6,166 nt of DNA from Paludibacteraceae bacterium (GTDB lineage Bacteria; Bacteroidota; Bacteroidia; Bacteroidales; Paludibacteraceae): contig JAGCQO010000078.1 in the NCBI GenBank assembly GCA_017965125.1, positions 1 through 6,166 on the forward strand, written 5' to 3'. Shown piece by piece: positions 1-5,942 of this stretch. Numbering within the stretch: position 1 is the first letter of the stretch; each line of letters begins with the position of its first letter. The notes under the pieces were generated by a model. It was not told the DNA's origin, searched no databases, and was given only the letters and a program-made list of their open reading frames with translations. The position numbers and the translations under genes were made by a program.

Positions 1-2009
1 AACTTGGCCGTCGGTGCATAAGCCGTGATGTCAACACCCGACACAGGAAGTCCCTTCCGTGTGGCAGTCACCTCCACGACCGACGACTCGCCCGGGAAGA
101 CCATCGGCTTCTGCTTGACCGAAAGGCGCAGCACGTCGTCCGACTCGTAGTAAGACGAGAACTCACGGCTCTTGACGCGTCCGCCCCACATATACTGCAA
201 CGAGACGAAATAGTCCTGATTGAGCTTCTCGCGAGACGAGAAACGGAACTCCTTGCCAGTGCCCGACTTCACGAGCTTCGAGCCGCAGTAAACGAAGTAA
301 TTGAAGTTGATGCGGCGCGGGTTGGTGACGGTGAACACAACAGAGTTCGTTTTTCTCACGGCTGTGACGTAAAGCGAGTCAGGCGTGTCGTCCATTCCGA
401 TGTACTCCGTCTTGTCGCCGACTGTCACTTTGTATTTGTTTATGTAAGGGTCCAGCGTCATGGAGTAAGGCAGATTGCCCGACTCCTGCTGAATGAGCTT
501 TCCGTTGCTGTCGTAGCCATAGATGTACGCAAAGCCTGGCTCCGACTTGCCTGAGACGAGGTACTCGAAATGCACCTTGCCCGACGAGATGGAACGCTTG
601 ATCTGCTCGTCACGATAGACATAAGAGACGGTGCGAGTCTCCACACTCCGTTCACCGTCGGGCGTCAGCAGCGTGACCGAAAGGTCGTAGCTGAAATTGG
701 CCAAAGGCATGTTCTGCCATGGGATGGCTATGCGCGCAGTGCCGTCGGGAGCGACAGTCAGCGTGTCGGAGTAAAGCCCTAAGACTGGGAAATACGAAAG
801 GCGCTCGAAGCTCTTCGAGAAGTACGGACGCGACGCCTTGACGATGAGCTTGGCCGACGAAAGCGGAAGGTCGTTCTCGTCCATGGCTGTGACGTAGGCT
901 ATCAGCGAGTCGCCGTAGAGCTGCTTCTCGGAGTCGAAGCGCAACGACAGGCTTGACGACTTCAGCTCATAATCCTCGTAAACGAAAAGGTTCTCGTACT
1001 TGGCTCTCTGCTTGGGGTCTGTGGCTTTGGCCACCTCGAGGGCGACTGGCTGGTCGAGACGCAGGTCCAGCGAATCGTCAAGCACGAAACTGCCGGCATA
1101 GAGTCCTGGCGCGTATGGCGTGAGCGTCATCACCTTCTTTTTGGCGTCCTGCGACACGTACACATGCACCGAGTCGCGCACGAAACGCTTGCGGCTGTCC
1201 AGAAGATAGAACTTGAAACGCACAGTGTCGTTCGGACGGTACTTCGGCTTCGACGACACGGCAAAGAAGTAAGGCTCTGCCGACTTGCCTATCTCCACCG
1301 GACGCACGCCAGCCTTGGTTGTGATCACGACAACGCCGTTGGCACCTTTCGCGCCGTAAGCCTCCTTCGCCGCTTCCTCCTTCAGCACGGTTATTTCTTT
1401 TATCTCGTAAGGCGAAATGGCGCTTATGCTTGAGACCTCCTTGCCGTTGACGATGTACAACGGGTCGTTTTCGCCCTTGCGCGAGAGCGTGTTGCTCAGC
1501 TTGTAGTATGCGTCAAGTCCGTCGTAGCGAATAAGCAGCAGTCCGTTCTTGGCTTTCGGCAACGTGTAGAGCTGCATTTTCTTGTCGTACTTCAGGCGCG
1601 ACTTGCCGGCGAATACCTCGGCCGTGGCGATGTTCTGTCCTAAAGTGTCCAGCACGCGCACCATCAGGTCGTTGCCGTTGTTGAATACGTATGGGAAGAA
1701 GTGCTGCACCGTCATCACATCGGCATAGACCTTGTTAGACCTCGTGCGCACCTTTATGTAATGGCCGTTCGGCAGTTTCGGGTCGGCCGACAAGGCTGTC
1801 AGCACGGAGTCAACCTTGGTGTGAAGCAAAGGGTATATCTTCTGAGGCTTGGGGTCGGCAAAGAATGTCGCCGCTTCCTCGTTTGACACGCTGTAATAAA
1901 AAGTGTACGGCGACTGAGCCACCGACTTGTACAGTTCCTGCGAGTCCGCGCATATCGCCATCGCGCACGCAGCCACAACGAGCAGACTCTTTCTTATGTT
2001 GATGTTCAT
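1..2009 (-). CDS. Alpha-2-macroglobulin-like MG2-domain protein with embedded TonB-plug-like segment (partial, C-terminus off window)
   Basis: An open frame runs without a stop from an ATG at 2009 to the left edge, giving 669 residues and two extra bases. The N-terminus looks like a signal peptide: basic NIRK followed by the hydrophobic stretch SLLVVAACAMAIC. V-A-A-C at residues 12-15 could be a lipobox, so the protein may be secreted or an outer-membrane/periplasmic lipoprotein. Residues 183-234 match the SusC/RagA TonB-receptor plug signature (PLYIVNGKEV, then EIKEITVLK, then YGAKGANGVVVITTK). Residues 257-271 (YRPNDTVRFKFYLLD) are a typical MG2 motif. Further beta-rich MG-like repeats follow, for example YGDSLIAYVTAMDENDLPL at about 365-383 and FPGESSVVEVTATRKGLPV from 638. 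Family knowledge: bacterial A2M-like proteins are large envelope proteins, some trapping proteases through a thioester. Whether this one has a thioester cannot be seen, because that region would lie outside the window. The MG2 assignment is firm; the role is unknown. Confidence 0.85.
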   Translation of the reverse strand, partial: MNINIRKSLLVVAACAMAICADSQELYKSVAQSPYTFYYSVSNEEAATFFADPKPQKIYPLLHTKVDSVLTALSADPKLPNGHYIKVRTRSNKVYADVMTVQHFFPYVFNNGNDLMVRVLDTLGQNIATAEVFAGKSRLKYDKKMQLYTLPKAKNGLLLIRYDGLDAYYKLSNTLSRKGENDPLYIVNGKEVSSISAISPYEIKEITVLKEEAAKEAYGAKGANGVVVITTKAGVRPVEIGKSAEPYFFAVSSKPKYRPNDTVRFKFYLLDSRKRFVRDSVHVYVSQDAKKKVMTLTPYAPGLYAGSFVLDDSLDLRLDQPVALEVAKATDPKQRAKYENLFVYEDYELKSSSLSLRFDSEKQLYGDSLIAYVTAMDENDLPLSSAKLIVKASRPYFSKSFERLSYFPVLGLYSDTLTVAPDGTARIAIPWQNMPLANFSYDLSVTLLTPDGERSVETRTVSYVYRDEQIKRSISSGKVHFEYLVSGKSEPGFAYIYGYDSNGKLIQQESGNLPYSMTLDPYINKYKVTVGDKTEYIGMDDTPDSLYVTAVRKTNSVVFTVTNPRRINFNYFVYCGSKLVKSGTGKEFRFSSREKLNQDYFVSLQYMWGGRVKSREFSSYYESDDVLRLSVKQKPMVFPGESSVVEVTATRKGLPVSGVDITAYAPTAK
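1308..1463 (-). other. TonB-dependent-receptor plug-like segment inside the MG2 protein
   Basis: Residues 183-234 of the MG2 protein follow the order of conserved elements at the plug domain of SusC/RagA receptors: a P-L-Y-I-V-N-G-K turn, a P-Y-E-I-K-E-I-T-V-L-K strand-helix, then the Y-G-A-K-G-A-N-G-V-V-V-I-T-T-K-A-G hallmark. The segment is in frame and uninterrupted between the N-terminal region and the MG2 motif. No beta-barrel follows, so this is not a transporter. What the plug piece does in this setting is unknown. Confidence 0.75.
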
Positions 2010-2042
2010 GATTCTTGTTTGCAATTTTTCTTCTGAAATTTA

Positions 2043-2050
2043 CAAACATA
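2043..2050 (-). promoter_or_regulatory. Putative Bacteroidota -7 promoter element of the MG2 gene
   Basis: Read on the minus strand, these bases are TATGTTTG, an exact match to the Bacteroidota -7 consensus TAnnTTTG, placed 33 bases before the MG2 start codon. The -33 position (GTTA with a 19-base spacer) matches TTTG poorly. A transcription start near 2036 would leave a leader of roughly 27 bases. Confidence 0.5.
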
Positions 2051-2097
2051 ATGATTTTTGGCTGTATTATAACGATTAAATCCGTTGAAACTGCAAT

Positions 2098-2131
2098 AAA
2101 AAAGGCAGCCGCTGTTGTTTGCGACTGCCTT
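2098..2131 (-). terminator. Intrinsic terminator after pdxT
   Basis: On the minus strand a stem AAGGCAG-U-CGC / GCG-G-CUGCCUU (11 pairs including one G-U) closes an 8-base loop and runs straight into a U-tract (complement of the A-run 2098-2103). It lies about 45 bases beyond the pdxT stop. On the plus strand the G-U pair becomes a C-A mismatch and there is no U-tract, so the hairpin is oriented for minus-strand transcripts. It should separate pdxST from the MG2 gene, which has its own promoter candidate immediately downstream. Confidence 0.85.
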
Positions 2132-2176
2132 CATTATAAACAGATATTATCGAAACCCGATCGGGCTTGTTAATGA

Positions 2177-2731
2177 CTATACTGACTTGGCTGACACGAT
2201 GTCAAGGAAATACTTGTGGATGCGGCTGTCCTCGTTCAGTTCGGGATGGAAGGCCGTAACCAGCTGCGCTCCCTGACGAGCCGCCACCACTCTGCCATCG
2301 ACAGTCGAAAGCACCTCGACGCCGTCGCCGTACTCAGCTATGTACGGAGCGCGGATGAATGTCATTGGCACACGTCCGATGCCCTTGAACTCGTCGTCGG
2401 TGTAGAAACTGCCCAACTGACGACCATAGGCGTTTCTCAAGGCGGTGATGTTCATCGTCGAGAGGTGCTCCTTGTCGAGCATTATAAGTCCTGCGCAAGT
2501 GCCGAAAACCGGAAGTCCGCCGAGTATCTCCTCGCGAATCGGGTCCCACAGCTCCTCGTCGCGCATAATGCGTGTCATGGCTGTGCTCTCGCCGCCCGGT
2601 ATCACCAGACCGTCCTTGTCCTGAAACCAGTCCTGCTTGTTGCGAACCAGGAATGTCTCAGCGCCCAACTTGCGAAGCGCGTCCTCGTGCTCCGCGAAGG
2701 CTCCTTGCAATGCCAATATAGCTATCTTCAT
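2177..2731 (-). CDS. pdxT: Pyridoxal 5'-phosphate synthase, glutaminase subunit PdxT
   Basis: 184 residues. PdxT is a class I (triad) glutamine amidotransferase that hydrolyses glutamine and passes ammonia to PdxS for de novo PLP synthesis in the cytoplasm. Visible signatures: the N-terminal IAILALQGAFAEHEDAL; PGGEST at residues 45-50 (glutamine/oxyanion region); GTCAG with nucleophile Cys79; NAYGRQLGSF at 100-109; RAPYI at 127-131; AFHPEL at 160-165 giving His162 and Glu164. All three catalytic residues are present, and the length is close to that of known PdxT proteins (about 185-200). Its ATG shares one base with the pdxS stop (TAATG), implying translational coupling and a fixed subunit ratio. 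No Shine-Dalgarno is apparent, as is usual in this phylum. The gene appears intact and functional. Confidence 0.97.
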   Translation of the reverse strand: MKIAILALQGAFAEHEDALRKLGAETFLVRNKQDWFQDKDGLVIPGGESTAMTRIMRDEELWDPIREEILGGLPVFGTCAGLIMLDKEHLSTMNITALRNAYGRQLGSFYTDDEFKGIGRVPMTFIRAPYIAEYGDGVEVLSTVDGRVVAARQGAQLVTAFHPELNEDSRIHKYFLDIVSAKSV

Positions 2732-3603
2732 TATTTTCCTCTTTCTGCCATCAGCAACTGGATTTCGCTCTCGTTGATGCCGACCATAGCCTCGCCAAGG
2801 TCCTCGCTCAACTCTGCCAACACTGATGGGTTGTTATAGTTAGTCACCGCCTTCACAATCGCCTGAGCGCGCTTCACAGGGTCGCCGCTCTTGAAGATTC
2901 CGCTGCCCACGAACACGCCTTCTGCGCCCAACTGCATCATCAACGCAGCGTCGGCTGGTGTAGCCACACCTCCTGCAGCGAAGTTCACTACAGGGAGCTT
3001 GCCGTTGTCATGCACATAGCTTACGAGCTCGTAAGGCACACGCAACTGCTTTGCTGCCTCATACAACTCGTCCTCGCTCAATGAAGTGAGACGACGAATC
3101 TCACTCTGCATCATGCGCATGTGGCGAACGGCTTGTATCACGTCGCCTGTTCCTGGCTCACCCTTGGTACGGATCATTGTCGCACCCTCGTTGATACGGC
3201 GCAACGCCTCGCCCAAGTCCTTCGCTCCGCACACGAATGGCACGTTGAACTTGCGCTTGTCGATGTGGTAAACATCATCAGCCGGACTAAGTACCTCGCT
3301 CTCGTCGATATAGTCGATGCTTATGGCCTCCAGAATCTGAGCCTCAGCGAAATGACCGATACGGCACTTCGCCATAACCGGGATGGAAACAGCCTCCTGT
3401 ATGCCCTTTATCATCTTAGGGTCGCTCATACGAGAGACACCGCCTGCAGCACGTATGTCTGCTGGGATACGCTCTAACGCCATTACTGCGCATGCGCCTG
3501 CCTTTTCTGCTATTTTTGCCTGTTCTGGTGTGGTAACATCCATTATCACTCCGCCCTTGAGCATCTGAGCTAAGTTGCGGTTCAAAGTACTTCTGTCTGA
3601 CAT
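2731..3603 (-). CDS. pdxS: Pyridoxal 5'-phosphate synthase, lyase/synthase subunit PdxS
   Basis: 290 residues. PdxS is the (beta/alpha)8-barrel subunit that condenses ribose 5-phosphate (or ribulose 5-phosphate), glyceraldehyde 3-phosphate and ammonia from PdxT into PLP; family members form dodecamers. Key residues are visible: Asp22 in GGVIMDV, Lys79 in [10 protein letters not shown] (the Schiff-base lysine) and Lys147 in RTKGEPGTG (the second, swinging lysine). The phosphate-binding loop [15 protein letters not shown] starts at about residue 208, followed by [14 protein letters not shown]. The length fits the family, so the gene is complete. It is first in a two-gene operon with pdxT and is transcribed divergently from the kinase-AraC fusion gene, the obvious candidate regulator. 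The start at 3603 gives the canonical N-terminus directly before the LAQMLKGG motif. Confidence 0.98.
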   Translation of the reverse strand: MSDRSTLNRNLAQMLKGGVIMDVTTPEQAKIAEKAGACAVMALERIPADIRAAGGVSRMSDPKMIKGIQEAVSIPVMAKCRIGHFAEAQILEAISIDYIDESEVLSPADDVYHIDKRKFNVPFVCGAKDLGEALRRINEGATMIRTKGEPGTGDVIQAVRHMRMMQSEIRRLTSLSEDELYEAAKQLRVPYELVSYVHDNGKLPVVNFAAGGVATPADAALMMQLGAEGVFVGSGIFKSGDPVKRAQAIVKAVTNYNNPSVLAELSEDLGEAMVGINESEIQLLMAERGK

Positions 3604-3634
3604 ATTTTTTTCTGATTTTTTTGGTTTTACGGCG

Positions 3635-3642
3635 CAAAGGTG
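3635..3642 (-). promoter_or_regulatory. Putative -7 promoter element of pdxST
   Basis: The minus strand reads CACCTTTG followed by C, one base from the Bacteroidota -7 consensus TAnnTTTG and similar to the common TACCTTTGC form. It lies 32 bases before the pdxS start codon, in the expected range. The -33 position with a 19-base spacer is TTCA (3662-3665), a weak match to TTTG, which would suit a promoter that needs an activator. Transcription would begin near 3628. Confidence 0.5.
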
Positions 3643-3706
3643 TGCATATCATTTTCTTGCGTGAAGCATTAGTTCCCATTTTGATAAAAACTGCTTAAAA
3701 ATCAAC

Positions 3707-3747
3707 AAATCCATTGTTTAATCGGGAAATATTTTTGTCATTTTCGG
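3707..3747. promoter_or_regulatory. Candidate tandem operator in the pdxS / kinase-AraC intergenic region
   Basis: Two imperfect direct copies are visible: AAAT-N3-TTGT-N4-TCGG at 3707-3725 and AAAT-N4-TTGT-N5-TCGG at 3727-3747. Corresponding blocks are 20, 21 and 22 bases apart, about two helical turns. AraC-family regulators commonly bind tandem direct half-sites at this spacing. The second copy overlaps the fusion gene's own -7 candidate, which could allow autorepression, while both copies sit upstream of the pdxS promoter candidate. The changing internal gaps and AT-rich context make this tentative. Confidence 0.3.
3730..3737 (+). promoter_or_regulatory. Putative -7 promoter element of the kinase-AraC fusion gene
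   Basis: TATTTTTG matches the -7 consensus TAnnTTTG exactly and lies 55 bases before the fusion gene's start codon. No TTTG is found at the expected -33 distance. A second, off-spaced candidate (TATAGTTTG, 3752-3760) is closer to the gene, so the exact start of transcription is uncertain. Confidence 0.35.
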
Positions 3748-3792
3748 AACATATAGTTTGTTCTTATAAAGCAAAAAAACTATCATTGCACC

Positions 3793-4869
3793 ATGAAAGG
3801 ACTGACACCGATTCTCACCATCACCGGTTCCGACAACACAGGCGGCACTGGCATACAACGTGACATCAAGACCATCACGGCTCTTGGGTGCCACGCCGAG
3901 ACGGCCATAACGTCCATCACCGTGCAGAACGACAACGGCATCGAGCACATAATCGACCTGTCGCCCGACATCGTGGCCGGACAGACGAGAGCCATACTGC
4001 ACACGTGCTTCCCGAAGGCTGTGAAGGTGGGAATGGTCAGAAACGAGGAGACGGTGGCGGCCGTGAGAGACGAAATCATAGGATGCAGAAACATCGTGAC
4101 CGCGCCTAAAATCCTGTCGTCGAAAGGCGAAAGGCTCATGAACGCCGAGGCGACTGACGCATGGAAGAAGCTCCTTATCCCTATCTCAAGGCTATTGTTT
4201 ATAAAATGTGAGGACGCCGAGTTCTTCATCGGACGGAAAATCAACACCAACGACGACATGGCTTTCGCGGCTGTGTCGCTTTGCGCCATGGGGGCCGAGG
4301 CTGTGCTGCTCCGAGGCGGAAGAATGTCCGACGGCATGATTACCGCCCTGCTTTACTGCGACGGCGAGAAGTCTTTCTTCACGTCGCAAAACACCGACGG
4401 ATGGCTCAAACACGGAGTCAGCGGAGCCATGTCAACAGCCATCGCCGCACGACTCGCCATGGGCGACGACGTGAAGTCTGCTGTGGCAGCCGCCCACTCC
4501 TACATGCACAGCCAAGTCGTTTACGCCACGAACGACAACCTCGAGCTCCGTCCTGCCGACATCTACAACTCGTTCCTAAGCCTCATAGCCGAGAACTACA
4601 AGACGGCGCACGACGTGGCCTTCTACGCCGACAAGCTGTCCATCAGCACAAGATACCTCTCGCAGGTGACCGACAAGGTCGCAGGCATCACGCCCAAGCA
4701 GGTGATTTCAAACTACGTGATGAAGGAGGCCGTGTCGCTCCTCGAGACGTCAAGACAGCCCATTCAGGCCATTTCCAACACTCTGGGATTCTCGTCGCAA
4801 GCGCAGTTCTGCAAATTCTTCATCGCCCAGAAAGGCATGTCGCCGAGCAAGTTCAGAAACACCATATAA
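3793..4869 (+). CDS. ThiD/PdxK-like (probably inactive) kinase domain fused to AraC-type HTH; candidate vitamin B6 regulator
   Basis: 358 residues in one frame. Residues 1 to about 255 have the ribokinase-like fold of hydroxymethylpyrimidine (phosphate) kinase ThiD and ThiD-like pyridoxal kinases: TITGSDNTGGTGIQRDIKT at 9-27, VQN at 44-46, VKVGM at 77-81, LLRGGR at 172-177. Residues from about 264 to 358 are an AraC/XylS DNA-binding domain: first HTH DVAFYADKLSISTRYLSQV (274-292), second HTH PIQAISNTLGFSSQAQFCKF (323-342), then GMSPSKFR. Substrate-side positions D24, Q45 and M81 are kept. The family motif HGTGC reads HGVSG (207-211), replacing the catalytic Cys/Asp with Gly. DPVM reads APKI (104-107), and the NxxE nucleotide motif has K138 and D141. 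Phosphoryl transfer is therefore unlikely. Divergence from pdxS suggests a ligand-sensing regulator of PLP synthesis; HMP or another pyrimidine/pyridine remains a possible ligand. Domain calls are firm; the regulatory role is inferred. Confidence 0.88.
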   Translation: MKGLTPILTITGSDNTGGTGIQRDIKTITALGCHAETAITSITVQNDNGIEHIIDLSPDIVAGQTRAILHTCFPKAVKVGMVRNEETVAAVRDEIIGCRNIVTAPKILSSKGERLMNAEATDAWKKLLIPISRLLFIKCEDAEFFIGRKINTNDDMAFAAVSLCAMGAEAVLLRGGRMSDGMITALLYCDGEKSFFTSQNTDGWLKHGVSGAMSTAIAARLAMGDDVKSAVAAAHSYMHSQVVYATNDNLELRPADIYNSFLSLIAENYKTAHDVAFYADKLSISTRYLSQVTDKVAGITPKQVISNYVMKEAVSLLETSRQPIQAISNTLGFSSQAQFCKFFIAQKGMSPSKFRNTI

Positions 4870-4875
4870 CAAAGA

Positions 4876-4901
4876 AAAGACACCGTTTTCACGATGTCTT
4901 T
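4876..4901 (-). terminator. Intrinsic terminator of the SDR gene, between convergent genes
   Basis: On the minus strand the sequence folds as AAAGACA-U-CGU / ACG-G-UGUCUUU around a GAAA (GNRA) tetraloop, 11 pairs including one G-U, and continues into UCUUU. On the plus strand the wobble becomes a C-A mismatch, the loop becomes UUUC and the tail after the stem is CCC, so minus is the better-supported direction. It lies between the converging ends of the kinase-AraC gene and the SDR gene and may also act weakly on the former. Confidence 0.75.
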
Positions 4902-4926
4902 CCCATATCGATTTTTCCGAAATCCT

Positions 4927-5742
4927 TTACTTAGGCTGCTTTCCGATGTAAGCGAGGATACCGCCGTCAACGTAAAGAATCTGTCCGTTCACGAAGTTAG
5001 AAGCCTCCGAAGACAGGAACACCGCAGTGCCCATCAAGTCCTCTGGAGTTCCCCAGCGTGCGGCAGGAGTCTTGGCGATGATGAACTGGTCGAACGGATG
5101 GCGTGAGCCGTCAGCCTGCTTCTCGCGCAAAGGCGCTGTCTGAGGTGTAGCGATGTAGCCCGGACCGATGCCGTTCACCTGTATGTTGTGCTCAGCCCAC
5201 TCGCAAGCCAAGTTGCGTGTCAGCATCTTGAGTCCGCCCTTAGCTGCGGCGTATGCGCAAACGGTCTCGCGGCCAAGCTCGCTCATCAGTGAGCAAACGT
5301 TTATGATCTTTCCTCCGCCCTTGGCGATCATGCCTGGAGCGACAGCCTTAGACATGATGAACGCGCCAGTGAGGTCGATGTCGATAACCTGACGGAACTC
5401 GTCCACTGTCATGTCTGTGGCAGGGATACGCTTGATGATGCCGGCGTTGTTCACAAGGATGTCAATGCTTCCGCCGAAGTCCTTCTCGATCTGAGGGATG
5501 AACTTCTGCACGTCAGCCTCGTTTGTGATGTCGAACACATAGCCCTTAGCGTCGATGCCAAGCTCCTTGTACTCCTTCTCGGCGTCCTCTATAAGGTTGG
5601 CACGGCGGCCGTTGAAAGCGATCTTCGCTCCAGCGTAAGCCAAAGCCTTGGCAATCGCCATTCCGATACCATAAGAACCGCCAGTCACAAGCGCGATTTT
5701 TCCCTCGAGAGAGAATTTGCCCAAAATGTTTTTATCTTCCAT
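4927..5742 (-). CDS. SDR-family oxidoreductase, gluconate 5-dehydrogenase / 2-dehydro-3-deoxy-gluconate 5-dehydrogenase (KduD) type
   Basis: 271 residues from the ATG at 5742. A classical cytoplasmic short-chain dehydrogenase: nucleotide-binding TGGSYGIG at 20-27, NNAG at 98-101, catalytic Ser151 (CSLMSE) and YAAAK with Tyr164 and Lys168. It then has the PGYIATPQTAPL loop and the VNGQILYVDGGILAYIGKQP C-terminus, which I associate with the Bacteroidales gluconate 5-dehydrogenase/KduD group. Members interconvert a keto and a hydroxy group at C5 of gluconate or deoxy-gluconate derivatives, often in uronic-acid (pectin) breakdown. No kduI, lyase or transporter neighbours are visible, so the substrate cannot be fixed from context. 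The open frame extends upstream to an ATG at 5850, but those 36 residues are not SDR-like and span the promoter candidate. The 5742 start places MEDKN ten residues before the Rossmann strand. Single-gene transcription unit. Confidence 0.92.
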   Translation of the reverse strand: MEDKNILGKFSLEGKIALVTGGSYGIGMAIAKALAYAGAKIAFNGRRANLIEDAEKEYKELGIDAKGYVFDITNEADVQKFIPQIEKDFGGSIDILVNNAGIIKRIPATDMTVDEFRQVIDIDLTGAFIMSKAVAPGMIAKGGGKIINVCSLMSELGRETVCAYAAAKGGLKMLTRNLACEWAEHNIQVNGIGPGYIATPQTAPLREKQADGSRHPFDQFIIAKTPAARWGTPEDLMGTAVFLSSEASNFVNGQILYVDGGILAYIGKQPK

Positions 5743-5795
5743 TCTATCTATTGAATTAAGTTGTAAATAAATGTTCTCGATTAGATAACAGAAAA

Positions 5796-5803
5796 CAAAT
5801 TTA
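5796..5803 (-). promoter_or_regulatory. Putative -7 promoter element of the SDR gene
   Basis: The minus strand reads TAAATTTG, an exact match to TAnnTTTG, 53 bases before the chosen start codon. The -33 position with a 19-base spacer is TTCA inside TTTTCA. It supports starting the SDR protein at 5742, since a start at 5850 would lie upstream of the promoter. Confidence 0.5.
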
Positions 5804-5895
5804 AAGAAATATTTTGATGAATTGAAAAGAGACGCACAAGTTTTAAACAAAAGGCTTAATATCTCGTATTTTAATCAACAACATTAAAACATAAT

Positions 5896-5915
5896 TGTTA
5901 TTGTTGTGAATAACA
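5896..5915. repeat. Short inverted repeat TGTTAT-N8-ATAACA upstream of pepT
   Basis: Six-base arms at 5896-5901 and 5910-5915 with an 8-base spacer, 27 bases before the pepT start codon and inside the 200-base AT-rich region shared with the divergent SDR gene. It could be an operator or a chance palindrome in AT-rich DNA. I recognise no specific regulator site. Confidence 0.25.
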
Positions 5916-5942
5916 GTGTTTTTCAATGCGCATTTCGCGATT

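Noticed and set aside
1810..2049. Open frame on the minus strand starting at 2049, covering the MG2 gene's start.
   Set aside because: It is in a different frame from the 669-residue MG2 frame, begins inside the -7 promoter element, and has no signal-peptide or family features.
2216..2839. Open frame of 207 codons on the plus strand across pdxT and the end of pdxS.
   Set aside because: It is antisense to two well-conserved genes and its translation shows no recognisable motif; long antisense frames are expected from the codon bias here.
3604..3792. Possible riboswitch (such as a TPP element) between pdxS and the kinase-AraC gene.
   Set aside because: The region is AT-rich, and I find no CUGAGA/ACCUGA-type conserved segments or strong stems; leaders from the promoter candidates are too short for a riboswitch.
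3783..4337. Open frame of 184 codons on the minus strand opposite the kinase domain.
   Set aside because: It is antisense to clear ThiD-like coding sequence and has Ser/Met-rich low-information content with no family resemblance.
4281..4934. Open frame of 217 codons on the plus strand overlapping the AraC half of the fusion gene.
   Set aside because: It is an out-of-frame Arg/His-rich shadow. The AraC domain reads perfectly in the frame starting at 3793, so there is no frameshift.
5743..5850. Upstream extension of the SDR reading frame to an ATG at 5850 (36 extra residues).
   Set aside because: The extra residues are Phe/Asn/Lys-rich as expected from AT-rich intergenic DNA, do not resemble an SDR N-terminus, and span the exact-match -7 element at 5796-5803.
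5876..5907. Inverted repeat ACAACA / TGTTGT upstream of pepT.
   Set aside because: The six-base arms with an 18-base spacer are of low complexity, and such matches are expected by chance in this sequence.
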